Of a stretch of 64,000 nt of DNA, positions 35,644 to 44,964 are shown piece by piece. How positions within the stretch are numbered: the stretch's first letter is position 1; every line of letters begins with the position of its first letter. Under the pieces are notes generated by a model. It saw only the letters and a list, made by a program, of their open reading frames with translations, ran no database searches and was not told the DNA's origin. The position numbers were made by a program, and so were the translations under genes. The stretch comes from Rhodovulum sp. 12E13 (GTDB lineage: Bacteria > Pseudomonadota > Alphaproteobacteria > Rhodobacterales > Rhodobacteraceae). The stretch is taken from contig NZ_QPLK01000004.1 in the NCBI RefSeq assembly GCF_003340565.1, positions 62,001 through 126,000 on the forward strand. Reading direction: 5' to 3'.

Positions 35644-36999
35644 TCAGCCCTTGGAGAAGTCGGGGTAGGCCTCCATGCCGAGCTCGGAGACGTCGAGGCC
35701 GTTCACCTCGCTCTCCTCGTCGACGCGGATGCCCACCACAGCCTTGAGGATGAACCACACGATCAGCGAGAGCACGAAGGTCGTGCCGATGATCGCGACC
35801 ATCCCGAGCACCTGCGTGCCCAGCGCCGCCTCGCCATGGTAGCCGCCGGTGAGAACCACCGCGAACGTGCCCCAGATGCCGGCGAAGCCATGCACCGGGA
35901 TCGCGCCGACCACGTCGTCGATCTTCATCTTGTCCAGCAGAGGAACCGTGAAGACCACGATCGCGCCGCCGACCGCGCCGATGATGAGCGCCAGCAGCAG
36001 CGTGGGTGCGAGCGGCTCGGCCGTGATCGAGACGAGCCCGGCAAGCGCGCCGTTGAGCACCATGGTCAGGTCGGCCTTGCCGTAGACGAGCTGCGTCAGG
36101 ATCAGCGCCGAGACGGCGCCGGACGCGGCCGCCATGTTGGTGTTGGAGAAGATCCGGCTGATGTCGGCCACGTCGCCGGCCGAGCCCATGGCGAGCTGCG
36201 AGCCGCCGTTGAAGCCGAACCAGCCGAGCCACAGGATGAACATGCCGAGCGTCGCGAGGGCGAGGTTCGAGCCGGGCATCGGGTTGACCTTGCCATCCTT
36301 GTACTTGCCCATGCGGGGCCCCAGGACGATCGCGCCGGCCAGCGCTGCAGCGGCACCGCAGGCATGCACGACGGTCGAGCCGGCGAAGTCGGAGAAGCCC
36401 GCCTCGGACAGCCAGCCGCCGCCCCACTGCCAGGACGCGGTCAGCGGGTAGATGAAGCCCGTCAGCACGATCACGAAGAGCAGGAACGGCCAGAGCCGGA
36501 TCCGCTCGGCGAGCGCGCCCGACACGATGGAGGCCGTCGCGGCGCAGAACATCAGCTGGAAGATGAAGTCCGACCCTGTCGAGGCATATCCGGCGTCGTC
36601 CGCCGCCGCGAGGCCCTCGTCGTTCAGGTAGACAGGCTCCAGCACGCCCCAGGACGGGAACAGCCCCGAGAACCAGCCCTCGATCGCCCAGTCGCCGAGC
36701 GGATACATCAGGTTGTAGCCGATGAGCCAGTACATGATCGCGGCCAGCGAAAACAGGCCGACGTTCTTGGTCATCTGCATGGTGACGTTCTTGGAGCGCA
36801 CGAGGCCGCCCTCGAGCATGGCAAAGCCCGCGGCCATGAAGAAGACGAGGAAGCCGCCGATCAGGAACAGCAGCGAATTGAGGATCCAGACCACCTCGTC
36901 GGAGACGGCCGGCGCGGCCTCCTCCTGCGCGAGGGCCGCCCCGGGCAGCGCGAGCGCGGCGGCCGCGGCCAGGACGGGAACGTACTTGGTGAGTTTCAT
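35644..36999 (-). CDS. amtB: Ammonium transporter AmtB
   Basis: The 451-residue protein has a signal peptide (about residues 1-25) and about eleven membrane helices. Amt signatures include LIGGFLVFFMAAGFAMLEGGLVRSKN-type first helices, DFAGSTVVHACGAAAALAGA with a pore histidine, GWFGFNGGS, and HGFAGIWG with the second pore histidine. It moves ammonium inward and is gated by GlnK. It lies 35 bp after glnK in one operon, ending at a strong terminator. Confidence 0.96.
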   Translation of the reverse strand: MKLTKYVPVLAAAAALALPGAALAQEEAAPAVSDEVVWILNSLLFLIGGFLVFFMAAGFAMLEGGLVRSKNVTMQMTKNVGLFSLAAIMYWLIGYNLMYPLGDWAIEGWFSGLFPSWGVLEPVYLNDEGLAAADDAGYASTGSDFIFQLMFCAATASIVSGALAERIRLWPFLLFVIVLTGFIYPLTASWQWGGGWLSEAGFSDFAGSTVVHACGAAAALAGAIVLGPRMGKYKDGKVNPMPGSNLALATLGMFILWLGWFGFNGGSQLAMGSAGDVADISRIFSNTNMAAASGAVSALILTQLVYGKADLTMVLNGALAGLVSITAEPLAPTLLLALIIGAVGGAIVVFTVPLLDKMKIDDVVGAIPVHGFAGIWGTFAVVLTGGYHGEAALGTQVLGMVAIIGTTFVLSLIVWFILKAVVGIRVDEESEVNGLDVSELGMEAYPDFSKG

Positions 37000-37034
37000 G
37001 TGTGAATCTTCCCCTTTTTTCTCTTTGCCGCCGC

Positions 37035-37373
37035 TCAGAGCGCTTCTTCGTCGAGTTCGCCGGTCCGCACGCGCACCGCCTGCTGGATGTCGAGCACGAA
37101 GATCTTGCCGTCGCCGATCTTGTCGGTCTTGGCGGTCTTCTGGATCGTCTCGACGACCTGGTCGGCCATCGAGGCCGACACGGCGATCTCGAGCTTGACC
37201 TTGGGCACGAAGTTCACGGCGTATTCGGCGCCCCGGTAGATCTCGGTGTGTCCGGACTGCGAGCCGAACCCCTTGATCTCCGTCACCATCATGCCGCGCA
37301 CGCCGATGGCGGTGAGCGCCTCGCGCACCTCCTCCAGCTTGAACGGCTTGATTGCTGCAATGATGAGTTTCAC
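37035..37373 (-). CDS. glnK: PII nitrogen regulatory protein GlnK
   Basis: The 112-residue protein is a full PII: MKLIIAAIKPFKLEEVREAL, the T-loop with the uridylylation site Tyr51 (YRGAEYAV), and the C-terminal GDGKIFVLDIQQAVRVRTGE. It senses 2-oxoglutarate and ATP/ADP and blocks AmtB under nitrogen excess. The start is a GTG at 37373, set by the invariant PII N-terminus. The partner transporter follows immediately. Confidence 0.96.
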   Translation of the reverse strand: MKLIIAAIKPFKLEEVREALTAIGVRGMMVTEIKGFGSQSGHTEIYRGAEYAVNFVPKVKLEIAVSASMADQVVETIQKTAKTDKIGDGKIFVLDIQQAVRVRTGELDEEAL

Positions 37374-37682
37374 GTGGGTCCCCTTCGATAGGGCCAGGGC
37401 GCACCCGGCCGGTTCACGGACCCGACAGAGCCGCAAAAGGATTGGGCGCCTCAAGCAATGTGACGGGGCGACGACAGGCTCGGACCGGGAAGTTTGCACA
37501 ATTTTTGCACAAAGCGAATGCGGTGACTAAAAAATGGGCAAGCACGAAAGCGCGCGCAGGGGTCGCAGGCCTCCCCAAGACGCGCCCGAGCGGCTATCAA
37601 GCGAAAAAACGGGGCGAAGCCCGAGTCAGCAGGGTCCGGGGCCGGAGGGGCCGGCCGGACAGAGGCAGGAAGCGGGGCAGAG
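37374..37682. promoter_or_regulatory. 309-bp divergent promoter region (glnK / PBP) with TTTGCACAA direct repeats
   Basis: No gene is supported here. The most notable sequence is a direct repeat of TTTGCACAA at 37493-37501 and 37504-37512, spaced 11 bp, in a short A+T-rich patch. It could be a binding site for a nitrogen or envelope-stress regulator on either divergent gene. No clear -24/-12 sigma-54 promoter was found. Confidence 0.4.
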
Positions 37683-39908
37683 ATGGCGTCCAACCGGGGA
37701 AAGCGGCCGGTCCTGAAGGCAGACAAGCGCTACCCGTCTACGGGCAGGGGGCGCGGTGGCTCGGGCAGCGGGTCAGGGTCGGGGTCGGGGCGCTCGGGCG
37801 CCAAGGCGCCGCCGAAGCCGCGCCGGCGCGCCCGCAAGGCGGCGCCGCGGCAGCGCCGGGGCCCGATCGGCTGGGTGGCGGCCGCCATCGGCGCGGTGAT
37901 CCGCGCCGCGGTGGGGCTGGTCTGGCGCGTCGGCCTCGTGGCCGCGGTGCTGGTCGGCGGGGGGGTGCTCTACTTCTACAACCAGCTTCCGCCGGCAGGC
38001 GAGCTGATCGACGGCCGCACGCGCGGCTCGGTCACGCTCCATGATCGCGACGGGCAGGTCTTCGCGTGGCGGGGCGAGCAGTTCGACCGCATCGTGTCGG
38101 TCGACCAGGTCTCGCGGCACCTCAAGAACGCGGTTATCGCCACCGAGGACAGGCGGTTCTACTGGCATCCCGGCATCGACCCGCAGGGCATCGCCTCGGC
38201 CATCCGCATCAACCTGAGCGAGGGGCGCGGCCCGCTCTCGGGGCACGGCGGCTCGACGCTCACGCAGCAGGCGGCGAAACTGCTGTGCCTCGGCGTCCCC
38301 TACGACCCCGACCTCTGGGAGAGCGAGGCCGACTACGAAGCCGATTGCCGCCGCACCACGCTGGGCCGCAAGGGGCGCGAGGCGCTCTACGCACTGGCGA
38401 TGGAGCTGAAATACACCAAGGACGAGATCCTGACGATCTACCTCAATCGCGCCTATCTCGGCGCTTCGGCACGCGGCTTCGAGGCGGCGGCGCAGCGGTA
38501 TTTCGGCATTCCCGCAGCAGGCCTCAGCCCGGCGCAGTCGGCCATGCTGGCGGGGCTTCTGGTGGCGCCGTCGCGCTATGCGCCCACCAACGATCTCGAG
38601 CGGTCGCAGCGCCGGGCGGCCACCGTGCTGCGCCTGATGCACGAGCAGGGCTACCTGACGGATGCCGAGTATACCGCCGCGCAGGCCGACCCCGCGACGC
38701 TTGCCGAAAATGCCGAGCAGACGGTCGGCGGCTACTTCGCCGACTGGGTGATGGGCACGGGGCCGAGCTTTCTCACCCGTGACACGACCGAGGACGTGCT
38801 GCTGCGCACCACGTTCGACCCCGAGATCCAGGCCGCCGCGGAAGAGGCGATGCGCCTGATCTTCCAGGAGAAGGTGCGCGACGGTTCCCGGGCCGAGGCG
38901 GCGATCGTGGTGATGTCGGCCGACGGTGCCGTGCGGGCGATGGTCGGCGGGCGCGACACGACCGTCTCGGGCGGCTTCAACCGTGCGGCTCAGGCCAGGC
39001 GGCAGACCGGCAGTTCCTTCAAGCCGTTCATCTACGCCGCGGCGATGGATCTGGGCTACAGCCCCAACGACACGGTGGTCGACGAGCCCTACTGCATCGA
39101 CGTGCCCGGCTCGGGGCAGTACTGCCCCAAGAACTACAGCCGCGACTTCGCGGGCCGCGTGACGCTGACCGAGGCCCTCGCGCGGTCGCTCAACATCCCC
39201 GCGGTCAAGATCTCCGAGTTCGTCGGCCGCGACATCGTGCAGAAGGTCGCCGAGGATTTCGGCATCGAGAGCAGCCTTGCCGACGGCCCGGCGCTCGCGC
39301 TCGGCGTCAGCGAGTCGACGCTGGTCGAGATGACGGGCGCCTTCGCGGGATTCCTCAACGGCGGTCGGGCTGTGCTGCCCTACGGTCTGGAGGAGCTGCG
39401 CCTTCAGGGCGAGACCGAGCCTCTGATGGGCCGTGGCGGCGGCTACGGCAAGCGGGTGATCTCGGAAGAGGCAGCCGGAAAGCTCGTTTACATGCTCTCC
39501 CGCGTGGTCGAGGGCGGCACGGGCCAGCGCGCCCGGCTGGGCGATCGGCCCGCGGCGGGCAAGACGGGCACGACGCAGGCCGCGCGCGATGCGTGGTTCG
39601 TCGGGTTCACGGCCGATTACGTCATGGGCGTGTGGATGGGGTATGACGACAACACGCCGCTGTCGGGCGTCACCGGCGGCACGCTGCCGGCCGAGATCTG
39701 GCGCGAGGCGATGCTGCGCATCCACGAGGGCGACGAGATCCGCCCGCTGCCCATGCGGGTGCCAGAGCCGCCGCGCGCGGTCGTCGAGGCGCAGCCCGCC
39801 CCGCAGACCTCTCCGCCCGGCTTGCGCCAGCCCGCGCCCCAGCCGGTGCCGCAGCCGCAGGAGCGGCGCGGCCTGATCGGCGTGCTCGAGGGCATTTTCG
39901 GGAACTGA
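37683..39908 (+). CDS. Class A penicillin-binding protein (PBP1A family)
   Basis: The 741-residue bifunctional enzyme has a basic, Gly/Ser-rich cytoplasmic tail (about 1-60), a membrane anchor (about 75-100) and a GT51 glycosyltransferase (EDRRFYWHPG; GGSTLTQQAAKLL; RKGREALYALAMELKYTKDEIL). The transpeptidase has SSFK (S444, K447), SLN and KTGT (K627). A Pro/Gln-rich tail ends the protein. It polymerises and cross-links peptidoglycan in the periplasm. It is divergent from glnK. Confidence 0.94.
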   Translation: MASNRGKRPVLKADKRYPSTGRGRGGSGSGSGSGSGRSGAKAPPKPRRRARKAAPRQRRGPIGWVAAAIGAVIRAAVGLVWRVGLVAAVLVGGGVLYFYNQLPPAGELIDGRTRGSVTLHDRDGQVFAWRGEQFDRIVSVDQVSRHLKNAVIATEDRRFYWHPGIDPQGIASAIRINLSEGRGPLSGHGGSTLTQQAAKLLCLGVPYDPDLWESEADYEADCRRTTLGRKGREALYALAMELKYTKDEILTIYLNRAYLGASARGFEAAAQRYFGIPAAGLSPAQSAMLAGLLVAPSRYAPTNDLERSQRRAATVLRLMHEQGYLTDAEYTAAQADPATLAENAEQTVGGYFADWVMGTGPSFLTRDTTEDVLLRTTFDPEIQAAAEEAMRLIFQEKVRDGSRAEAAIVVMSADGAVRAMVGGRDTTVSGGFNRAAQARRQTGSSFKPFIYAAAMDLGYSPNDTVVDEPYCIDVPGSGQYCPKNYSRDFAGRVTLTEALARSLNIPAVKISEFVGRDIVQKVAEDFGIESSLADGPALALGVSESTLVEMTGAFAGFLNGGRAVLPYGLEELRLQGETEPLMGRGGGYGKRVISEEAAGKLVYMLSRVVEGGTGQRARLGDRPAAGKTGTTQAARDAWFVGFTADYVMGVWMGYDDNTPLSGVTGGTLPAEIWREAMLRIHEGDEIRPLPMRVPEPPRAVVEAQPAPQTSPPGLRQPAPQPVPQPQERRGLIGVLEGIFGN

Positions 39909-40058
39909 CGCACCGCGCCTCTCGCCGGACCTCCGCGGCGCGCGCGCAGAGCCTCGCCCAACCCGGAGTGCGCACCCGCCATGCGCCATTTCCCGACAGC
40001 CCGCACGCGACGCGGCCGCCGATGGCGGCGCGCGGGCGTCGCCCTCCGAGAGGGGAGC

Positions 40059-40457
40059 TCACTCGGCGGCCAGCCTCGGCGACGGCCTGGGGCGGGGGCG
40101 TATCGGCGCTTCGGGGCAGGCGGGGTAGGCGAAGGCGTAGCCGTCCCATACCAGGACAAGCTCGTCCTCGGCGCCGTGCATGAGCATCGCCCGCTCGCGC
40201 CAGGCCATGCCCTCGCCCGTGCAGACCATGTCGTAGAGCGTGGCGTCCATGTCGCGCACGTCGACCGGGTCTGTCATGCGGCAGACGCTCTCGGCGCCGT
40301 AGAGCACGTCGTCCTCGATGCGCAGGATGCCGGGATCGCCCTCGGGGGCGGCGCAATCGGCGCCTGGCACGATGCGGTAGCGGCCGTCGTATTCTTCGGC
40401 CCCGGCGGGCAGGCCGAGCGCGAGGGCGGCAGCGAAGGCGAAAACGGGGTTCGGCAT
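40059..40457 (-). CDS. Hypothetical secreted protein
   Basis: The 132-residue protein has a Sec signal peptide (about residues 1-20, ending PAGAEE) and a small mature domain of about 90 residues with three or four cysteines (ADCAAPEG, SVCRMTD, MVCTGEG, PACPEAP), suggesting disulfides. A Pro/Arg-rich tail follows. I do not recognise the family. The codon pattern and signal peptide support a real gene. Confidence 0.65.
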   Translation of the reverse strand: MPNPVFAFAAALALGLPAGAEEYDGRYRIVPGADCAAPEGDPGILRIEDDVLYGAESVCRMTDPVDVRDMDATLYDMVCTGEGMAWRERAMLMHGAEDELVLVWDGYAFAYPACPEAPIRPRPRPSPRLAAE

Positions 40458-40676
40458 GCGTCAGCCGCCGCGGGCGGGCGGTCGAGACGCCGGAAGACGC
40501 AAACGATGACGGATCACGGGCACCCGCGGGCAGCGCACGCGGATCGGCCCGCGCGCCGGAATGGTAGCGCCGCGGAAGGGGAGAGACAACCGCGCCTGCC
40601 GGTGGCGGGCGCGGGCGGTTCCATCGGGGCGCGAATGCCGTAGGGTGCGCGCGAAGCCCACAGAAGGAGGAGCGCC

Positions 40677-41144
40677 ATGCCCGGCCCCATCGAGACCCGC
40701 CTATCCGAGATCGGTGTCACCCTGCCCGATGCCCCGGCCCCTGCGGCCAACTACGTGCCGTTCGTTCAGGTCGGCGATCTGGTGCACGTGTCGGGGCAGA
40801 TCAGCATGAGCGAGGACGGCACGCTCATCACGGGCAAGCTGGGCGAGACGCTGGGCGTCGACGAGGGGGCGGCGGCCGCGCGCCGCTGCGCCATCGCCCT
40901 GCTGGCGCAGGTCAGGGCCGCGTGCGGCGGTGACATCGAGCGGCTGGTGCGGGTGGTCAAGCTCACGGGGTTCGTCAACTCGACAGTCGATTTCACCGAT
41001 CAGCCAAAGGTCATCAACGGGGCCTCCGACTTCCTGGTGGAGGCGCTGGGCGATGCCGGACGGCACGCGCGCTCGGCCGTCTCGGCCGCCTCGCTGCCAC
41101 TGGGCGTGGCGGTCGAGATCGAGGGCATCTTCGAGGTCCGATGA
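40677..41144 (+). CDS. RidA family (YjgF/YER057c) protein
   Basis: The 155-residue protein is of the longer RidA subgroup (about 150 residues): YVPFVQVGDLVHVSGQIS, LVRVVKLTGFVNSTVDFTDQPKVINGASD, and HARSAVSAASLPLGVAVEIEGIFEVR with the conserved arginine. RidA proteins hydrolyse reactive enamine/imine intermediates; this subgroup's substrate is uncertain. AAGGAGGAG precedes the ATG. It overlaps the next gene as ATGA. Confidence 0.92.
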   Translation: MPGPIETRLSEIGVTLPDAPAPAANYVPFVQVGDLVHVSGQISMSEDGTLITGKLGETLGVDEGAAAARRCAIALLAQVRAACGGDIERLVRVVKLTGFVNSTVDFTDQPKVINGASDFLVEALGDAGRHARSAVSAASLPLGVAVEIEGIFEVR

Positions 41145-41902
41145 CCGTGTCGACGCCCCTCCCCCGGGGTTTCCTCGCCCGCCCGGTCGCCCACCGCGCC
41201 CTGCACGGCCCCGGCCGCCCGGAGAACTCCCGCGCGGCGGTGCGGGCAGCGGTGGCGGGCGGCTGGGGCATCGAGATCGACCTGCAGCCCTCCGCCGACC
41301 GGGTGCCGATGGTATTTCACGACGGCGGGCTCGCGCGCCTGACGGCCGAGACCGGCCCGGTGCGGGAGCGCAGCGCCGGGGCGCTGGGCGCGATCCCCCT
41401 GACGGGCGGCGACGAGGGCATTCCCACCTTCGCCGAGGTGCTCGAGATCGTTGCCGGCCGCGTGCCGCTGCTGGTCGAGATCAAGGACCAGTCGGGGACG
41501 ATGGGGCCGACCGACGGAGCCCTCGAACGTGCGGCCGCCGAGGCCGCCCGCGGCTACGAAGGCCCGCTCGCCTTCATGTCTTTCAACCCGCACGCCGTGG
41601 CGGCCGTGGCCGAGGCCGCGCCCGGCACCCCCCGCGGCCTCGTCACCTGCGCCTTCCGGCCAGAGGACTGGCCCGGCGTGACGCCGGACCGCTGCGCCGA
41701 GCTTGCGGCGATGGGCGATGTGGCGCGCGTCGGCGCAGCCTTCGTCAGCCACGGGCACCGCGACCTCGGGATGCCCCGCGTGGCGGAGCTGAAGGCGCAG
41801 GGCCTGCCCGTTCTGTGCTGGACGCTCCGCTCGGCCGCCGAGGCTGCAGCGGCGCTTCGCGTGGCCGACCAGATCACCTTCGAGGGGTTCGACCCGTCTT
41901 GA
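41141..41902 (+). CDS. Glycerophosphodiester phosphodiesterase family protein
   Basis: The 253-residue protein is a GDPD TIM barrel: AHRALHGPGRPENSRAA with catalytic His-Arg and Glu-Asn, GIEIDLQPSADRVPMVFHD with metal and acid-base residues, and LLVEIKDQ. The usual HRG start is HRA here. It hydrolyses glycerophosphodiesters to glycerol-3-phosphate and an alcohol. No signal peptide is seen, so it should be cytoplasmic. Confidence 0.9.
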   Translation: MTVSTPLPRGFLARPVAHRALHGPGRPENSRAAVRAAVAGGWGIEIDLQPSADRVPMVFHDGGLARLTAETGPVRERSAGALGAIPLTGGDEGIPTFAEVLEIVAGRVPLLVEIKDQSGTMGPTDGALERAAAEAARGYEGPLAFMSFNPHAVAAVAEAAPGTPRGLVTCAFRPEDWPGVTPDRCAELAAMGDVARVGAAFVSHGHRDLGMPRVAELKAQGLPVLCWTLRSAAEAAAALRVADQITFEGFDPS

Positions 41903-41966
41903 CGAGGCTGTCTTGACCGGCTTTCCCGCGGGGCCACCTATGGGGCGTCCCTCACGGAGCGACAGG

Positions 41967-43165
<1,199 letters not shown>

Positions 43166-43166
<1 letters not shown>

Positions 43167-43453
43167 TGCCCGAAAAGCTCACCGACCGCAGCGCGCTCGA
43201 CCCCCTCAAGGCCACCGGCTGGGCCGAGGTGGACGGGCGTGACGCCATCGCCAAGACCTTCACCTTCAAGGATTTCCGGCAGGCGTTCGGCTGGATGACG
43301 CAGGTCGCGCTGGTGGCCGAAAAGATGGATCACCACCCCGAATGGTCGAACGTCTACAAGACCGTCGACGTGACCCTGTCGACCCACGACGCAGGCGGTC
43401 TGACCGAGCTCGACGTCAAGCTGGCCCGCGCGATGGACAAGGCCGCGGGCTGA
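43166..43453 (+). CDS. phhB: Pterin-4a-carbinolamine dehydratase
   Basis: The 95-residue protein has the DCoH/PCD signature: [31 protein letters not shown] with the catalytic histidines, and [17 protein letters not shown]. It dehydrates 4a-hydroxytetrahydropterin, although bacteria without phenylalanine hydroxylase nearby may use it in molybdopterin metabolism. The ATG overlaps the preceding stop by one base. Confidence 0.93.
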
Positions 43454-43546
43454 ACCTCGCGCCATCCTCTGCCGGCGGGTGTTGACCTTCCCCCTGCGGT
43501 AAGGCCCAGCTGACGACCTGTTGCACATCTGACAGGAGACCGGTCC

Positions 43547-44032
43547 ATGCCCGTGACCATGATCGCGCGCCGCAGCTTTCTCGCCGGGGTCGCCGGCGTC
43601 GCCGCCACCGCGGCCCTGCCGCATGTCGCCCGCGCCCGGGGCGGCCCGCCGATCCACGTGCTGAAGGATCCGAATTGCGGCTGCTGCTCGGCGTGGATGG
43701 AGATCCTCGCTCGCGAGGGCTTTGCGGTGACGTCGGAGCCGTCGCGCGGCACGGCGCTCTTCCGGGCAAAGGCCGATGCAGGCGTGCCGGCCGACATGGC
43801 CTCGTGCCATACGGCCTTCGTCGAGGGTTACGTGATCGAGGGGCACGTGCCGCCCGGCGACATCCGTCGCCTGCTGGCCGAGCAGCCCGACGCGGTCGGC
43901 CTCGCGGTGCCCGGCATGCCCTACGGCTCGCCCGGCATGGGGCCCGAAAGCCGACGCGAGGCCTACGACGTGCACCTGATCCGGCGCGACGGCACGACGG
44001 AGGTGTTCACGCGCTACGAGGCCGCGGCCTGA
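43547..44032 (+). CDS. DUF411 metal-binding protein with Tat signal
   Basis: The 161-residue protein starts with a twin-arginine signal (ARRSFLAGVAG, residues 7-17) and contains the DUF411 motif KDPNCGCCSAWMEIL (C44, C46, C47) and SCHTAFVEGYVIEGHVP. DUF411 proteins are linked to copper and other metal handling in the periplasm. Tat export suggests that it folds or binds metal before export. ACAGGAGA precedes the ATG. Confidence 0.88.
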   Translation: MPVTMIARRSFLAGVAGVAATAALPHVARARGGPPIHVLKDPNCGCCSAWMEILAREGFAVTSEPSRGTALFRAKADAGVPADMASCHTAFVEGYVIEGHVPPGDIRRLLAEQPDAVGLAVPGMPYGSPGMGPESRREAYDVHLIRRDGTTEVFTRYEAAA

Positions 44033-44047
44033 GGCTTGGCGCGCCGC

Positions 44048-44296
44048 TCAGTGCAGCCGCGCCCGAACGAGGTAGGCCAGCACCGTCTCTTCCCCCAGCG
44101 CGCGCAGCGCCTCGAGCCGGTGATACCCCTCGACCAGCACGTAGCGGTCCCCGTCGGCCCGCAGCCGGATCGGCGTCGTCTGCCCGTTCTCGAGCATGTC
44201 GTTGGCGAGCGCCTCGACCCGCGCCGGATCGAGCGTCTTCACCCGCTTGACCGGCACATGGATGGCCTCGATCGGATACGGCTTCTTCTCGAGCAT
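44048..44296 (-). CDS. Small ParB/sulfiredoxin-fold protein lacking the sulfiredoxin cysteine
   Basis: The 82-residue protein consists of a single ParB N-terminal/sulfiredoxin-like fold: IHVPVKRVKTLDPARVEALANDMLENGQTTPIRLR then YVLVEGYHRLEALRALGE. Sulfiredoxins have GCHR in this loop; here it is GYHR, so ATP-dependent repair of cysteine sulfinic acid is not expected. It lies just downstream of a peroxiredoxin on the same strand. The ATG at 44296 was chosen as the last before the fold begins. Confidence 0.8.
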   Translation of the reverse strand: MLEKKPYPIEAIHVPVKRVKTLDPARVEALANDMLENGQTTPIRLRADGDRYVLVEGYHRLEALRALGEETVLAYLVRARLH

Positions 44297-44380
44297 GGGG
44301 GCGAGCCTCGCACGGCCCGCCCCCTGTTGTCTCGTCAAACTTCGCCACCGTGGGCGCCAGGCGCCCGCGGCGCGGCGGGC

Positions 44381-44869
44381 TCAGGCCTGCTCGAGCAGGG
44401 CTTCTCCGGCAGAGGCCTCGCACACGCCGGGGTTCTCCTCGACGCCCATCGCCTTGACGACGCCGTCCTCGACGATCATCGCGTAGCGCTTCGACCGGTC
44501 GATCAGGCCCACGGGCGGGGCCGAGAAATCCATCCCCATCGCCTTGGTGAACGAGGCGTCGGCGTCGCCCAGCATGGTGATGCCGGCCGCGGTGGCGCCG
44601 GTCTGCTCGCCCCAGGCCTGCATGACGAACGGGTCGTTGACCGACACGCAGATGATCTCGTCGACGCCCTTCTCGGCGAAGCCGTCCTTCGTGCGCACGA
44701 AGCTCGGCACGTGGGCCTCGGTGCACGTGCCGGTGAAGGCGCCCGGCACGGCGAAGATCACCACCTTGCGCCCCTTCACCTTGTCGGCGAGCGAAACGGG
44801 CTCGGGCCCGCCCTCTCCCATCGCGGTCAGCGTGGCGTCGGGCAGGGTATCTCCAGTCGTCACGGTCAT
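44381..44869 (-). CDS. Peroxiredoxin (Prx5 type)
   Basis: The 162-residue protein has the Prx5/AHP1 active site VPGAFTGTCTEAHVPSF with peroxidatic Cys49, plus Cys74 and a C-terminal Cys in NPGVCEAS that could serve as resolving cysteine. FAVPG, VNDPFVMQAW and DADASFTKAMG match the family. It reduces hydrogen peroxide and organic peroxides. It is followed by the ParB/sulfiredoxin-fold gene. Confidence 0.93.
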   Translation of the reverse strand: MTVTTGDTLPDATLTAMGEGGPEPVSLADKVKGRKVVIFAVPGAFTGTCTEAHVPSFVRTKDGFAEKGVDEIICVSVNDPFVMQAWGEQTGATAAGITMLGDADASFTKAMGMDFSAPPVGLIDRSKRYAMIVEDGVVKAMGVEENPGVCEASAGEALLEQA

Positions 44870-44964
44870 GTCGGCGTCCTTCTCGCGTTGCGTTTCCCGG
44901 CCGCCGTTATAGGGTCGTGCGCCGTTCGGTGCCAGAGCCGGGGCTGCGGATGAGGGAGCGGGGC

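Noticed and set aside
33107-36427. 1106-codon open frame on the minus strand across rnr and amtB
   Set aside because: It crosses a strong terminator and the boundaries of two well-supported genes, and its translation is low-complexity Arg/Ala/Gly.
37374-37500. Sigma-54 promoter for glnK
   Set aside because: A TTGCT-like -12 element is visible, but the matching GG of the -24 element is missing.
44048-44296. Sulfiredoxin
   Set aside because: The catalytic Cys of the GCHR loop is Tyr, so the sulfiredoxin reaction is not supported.
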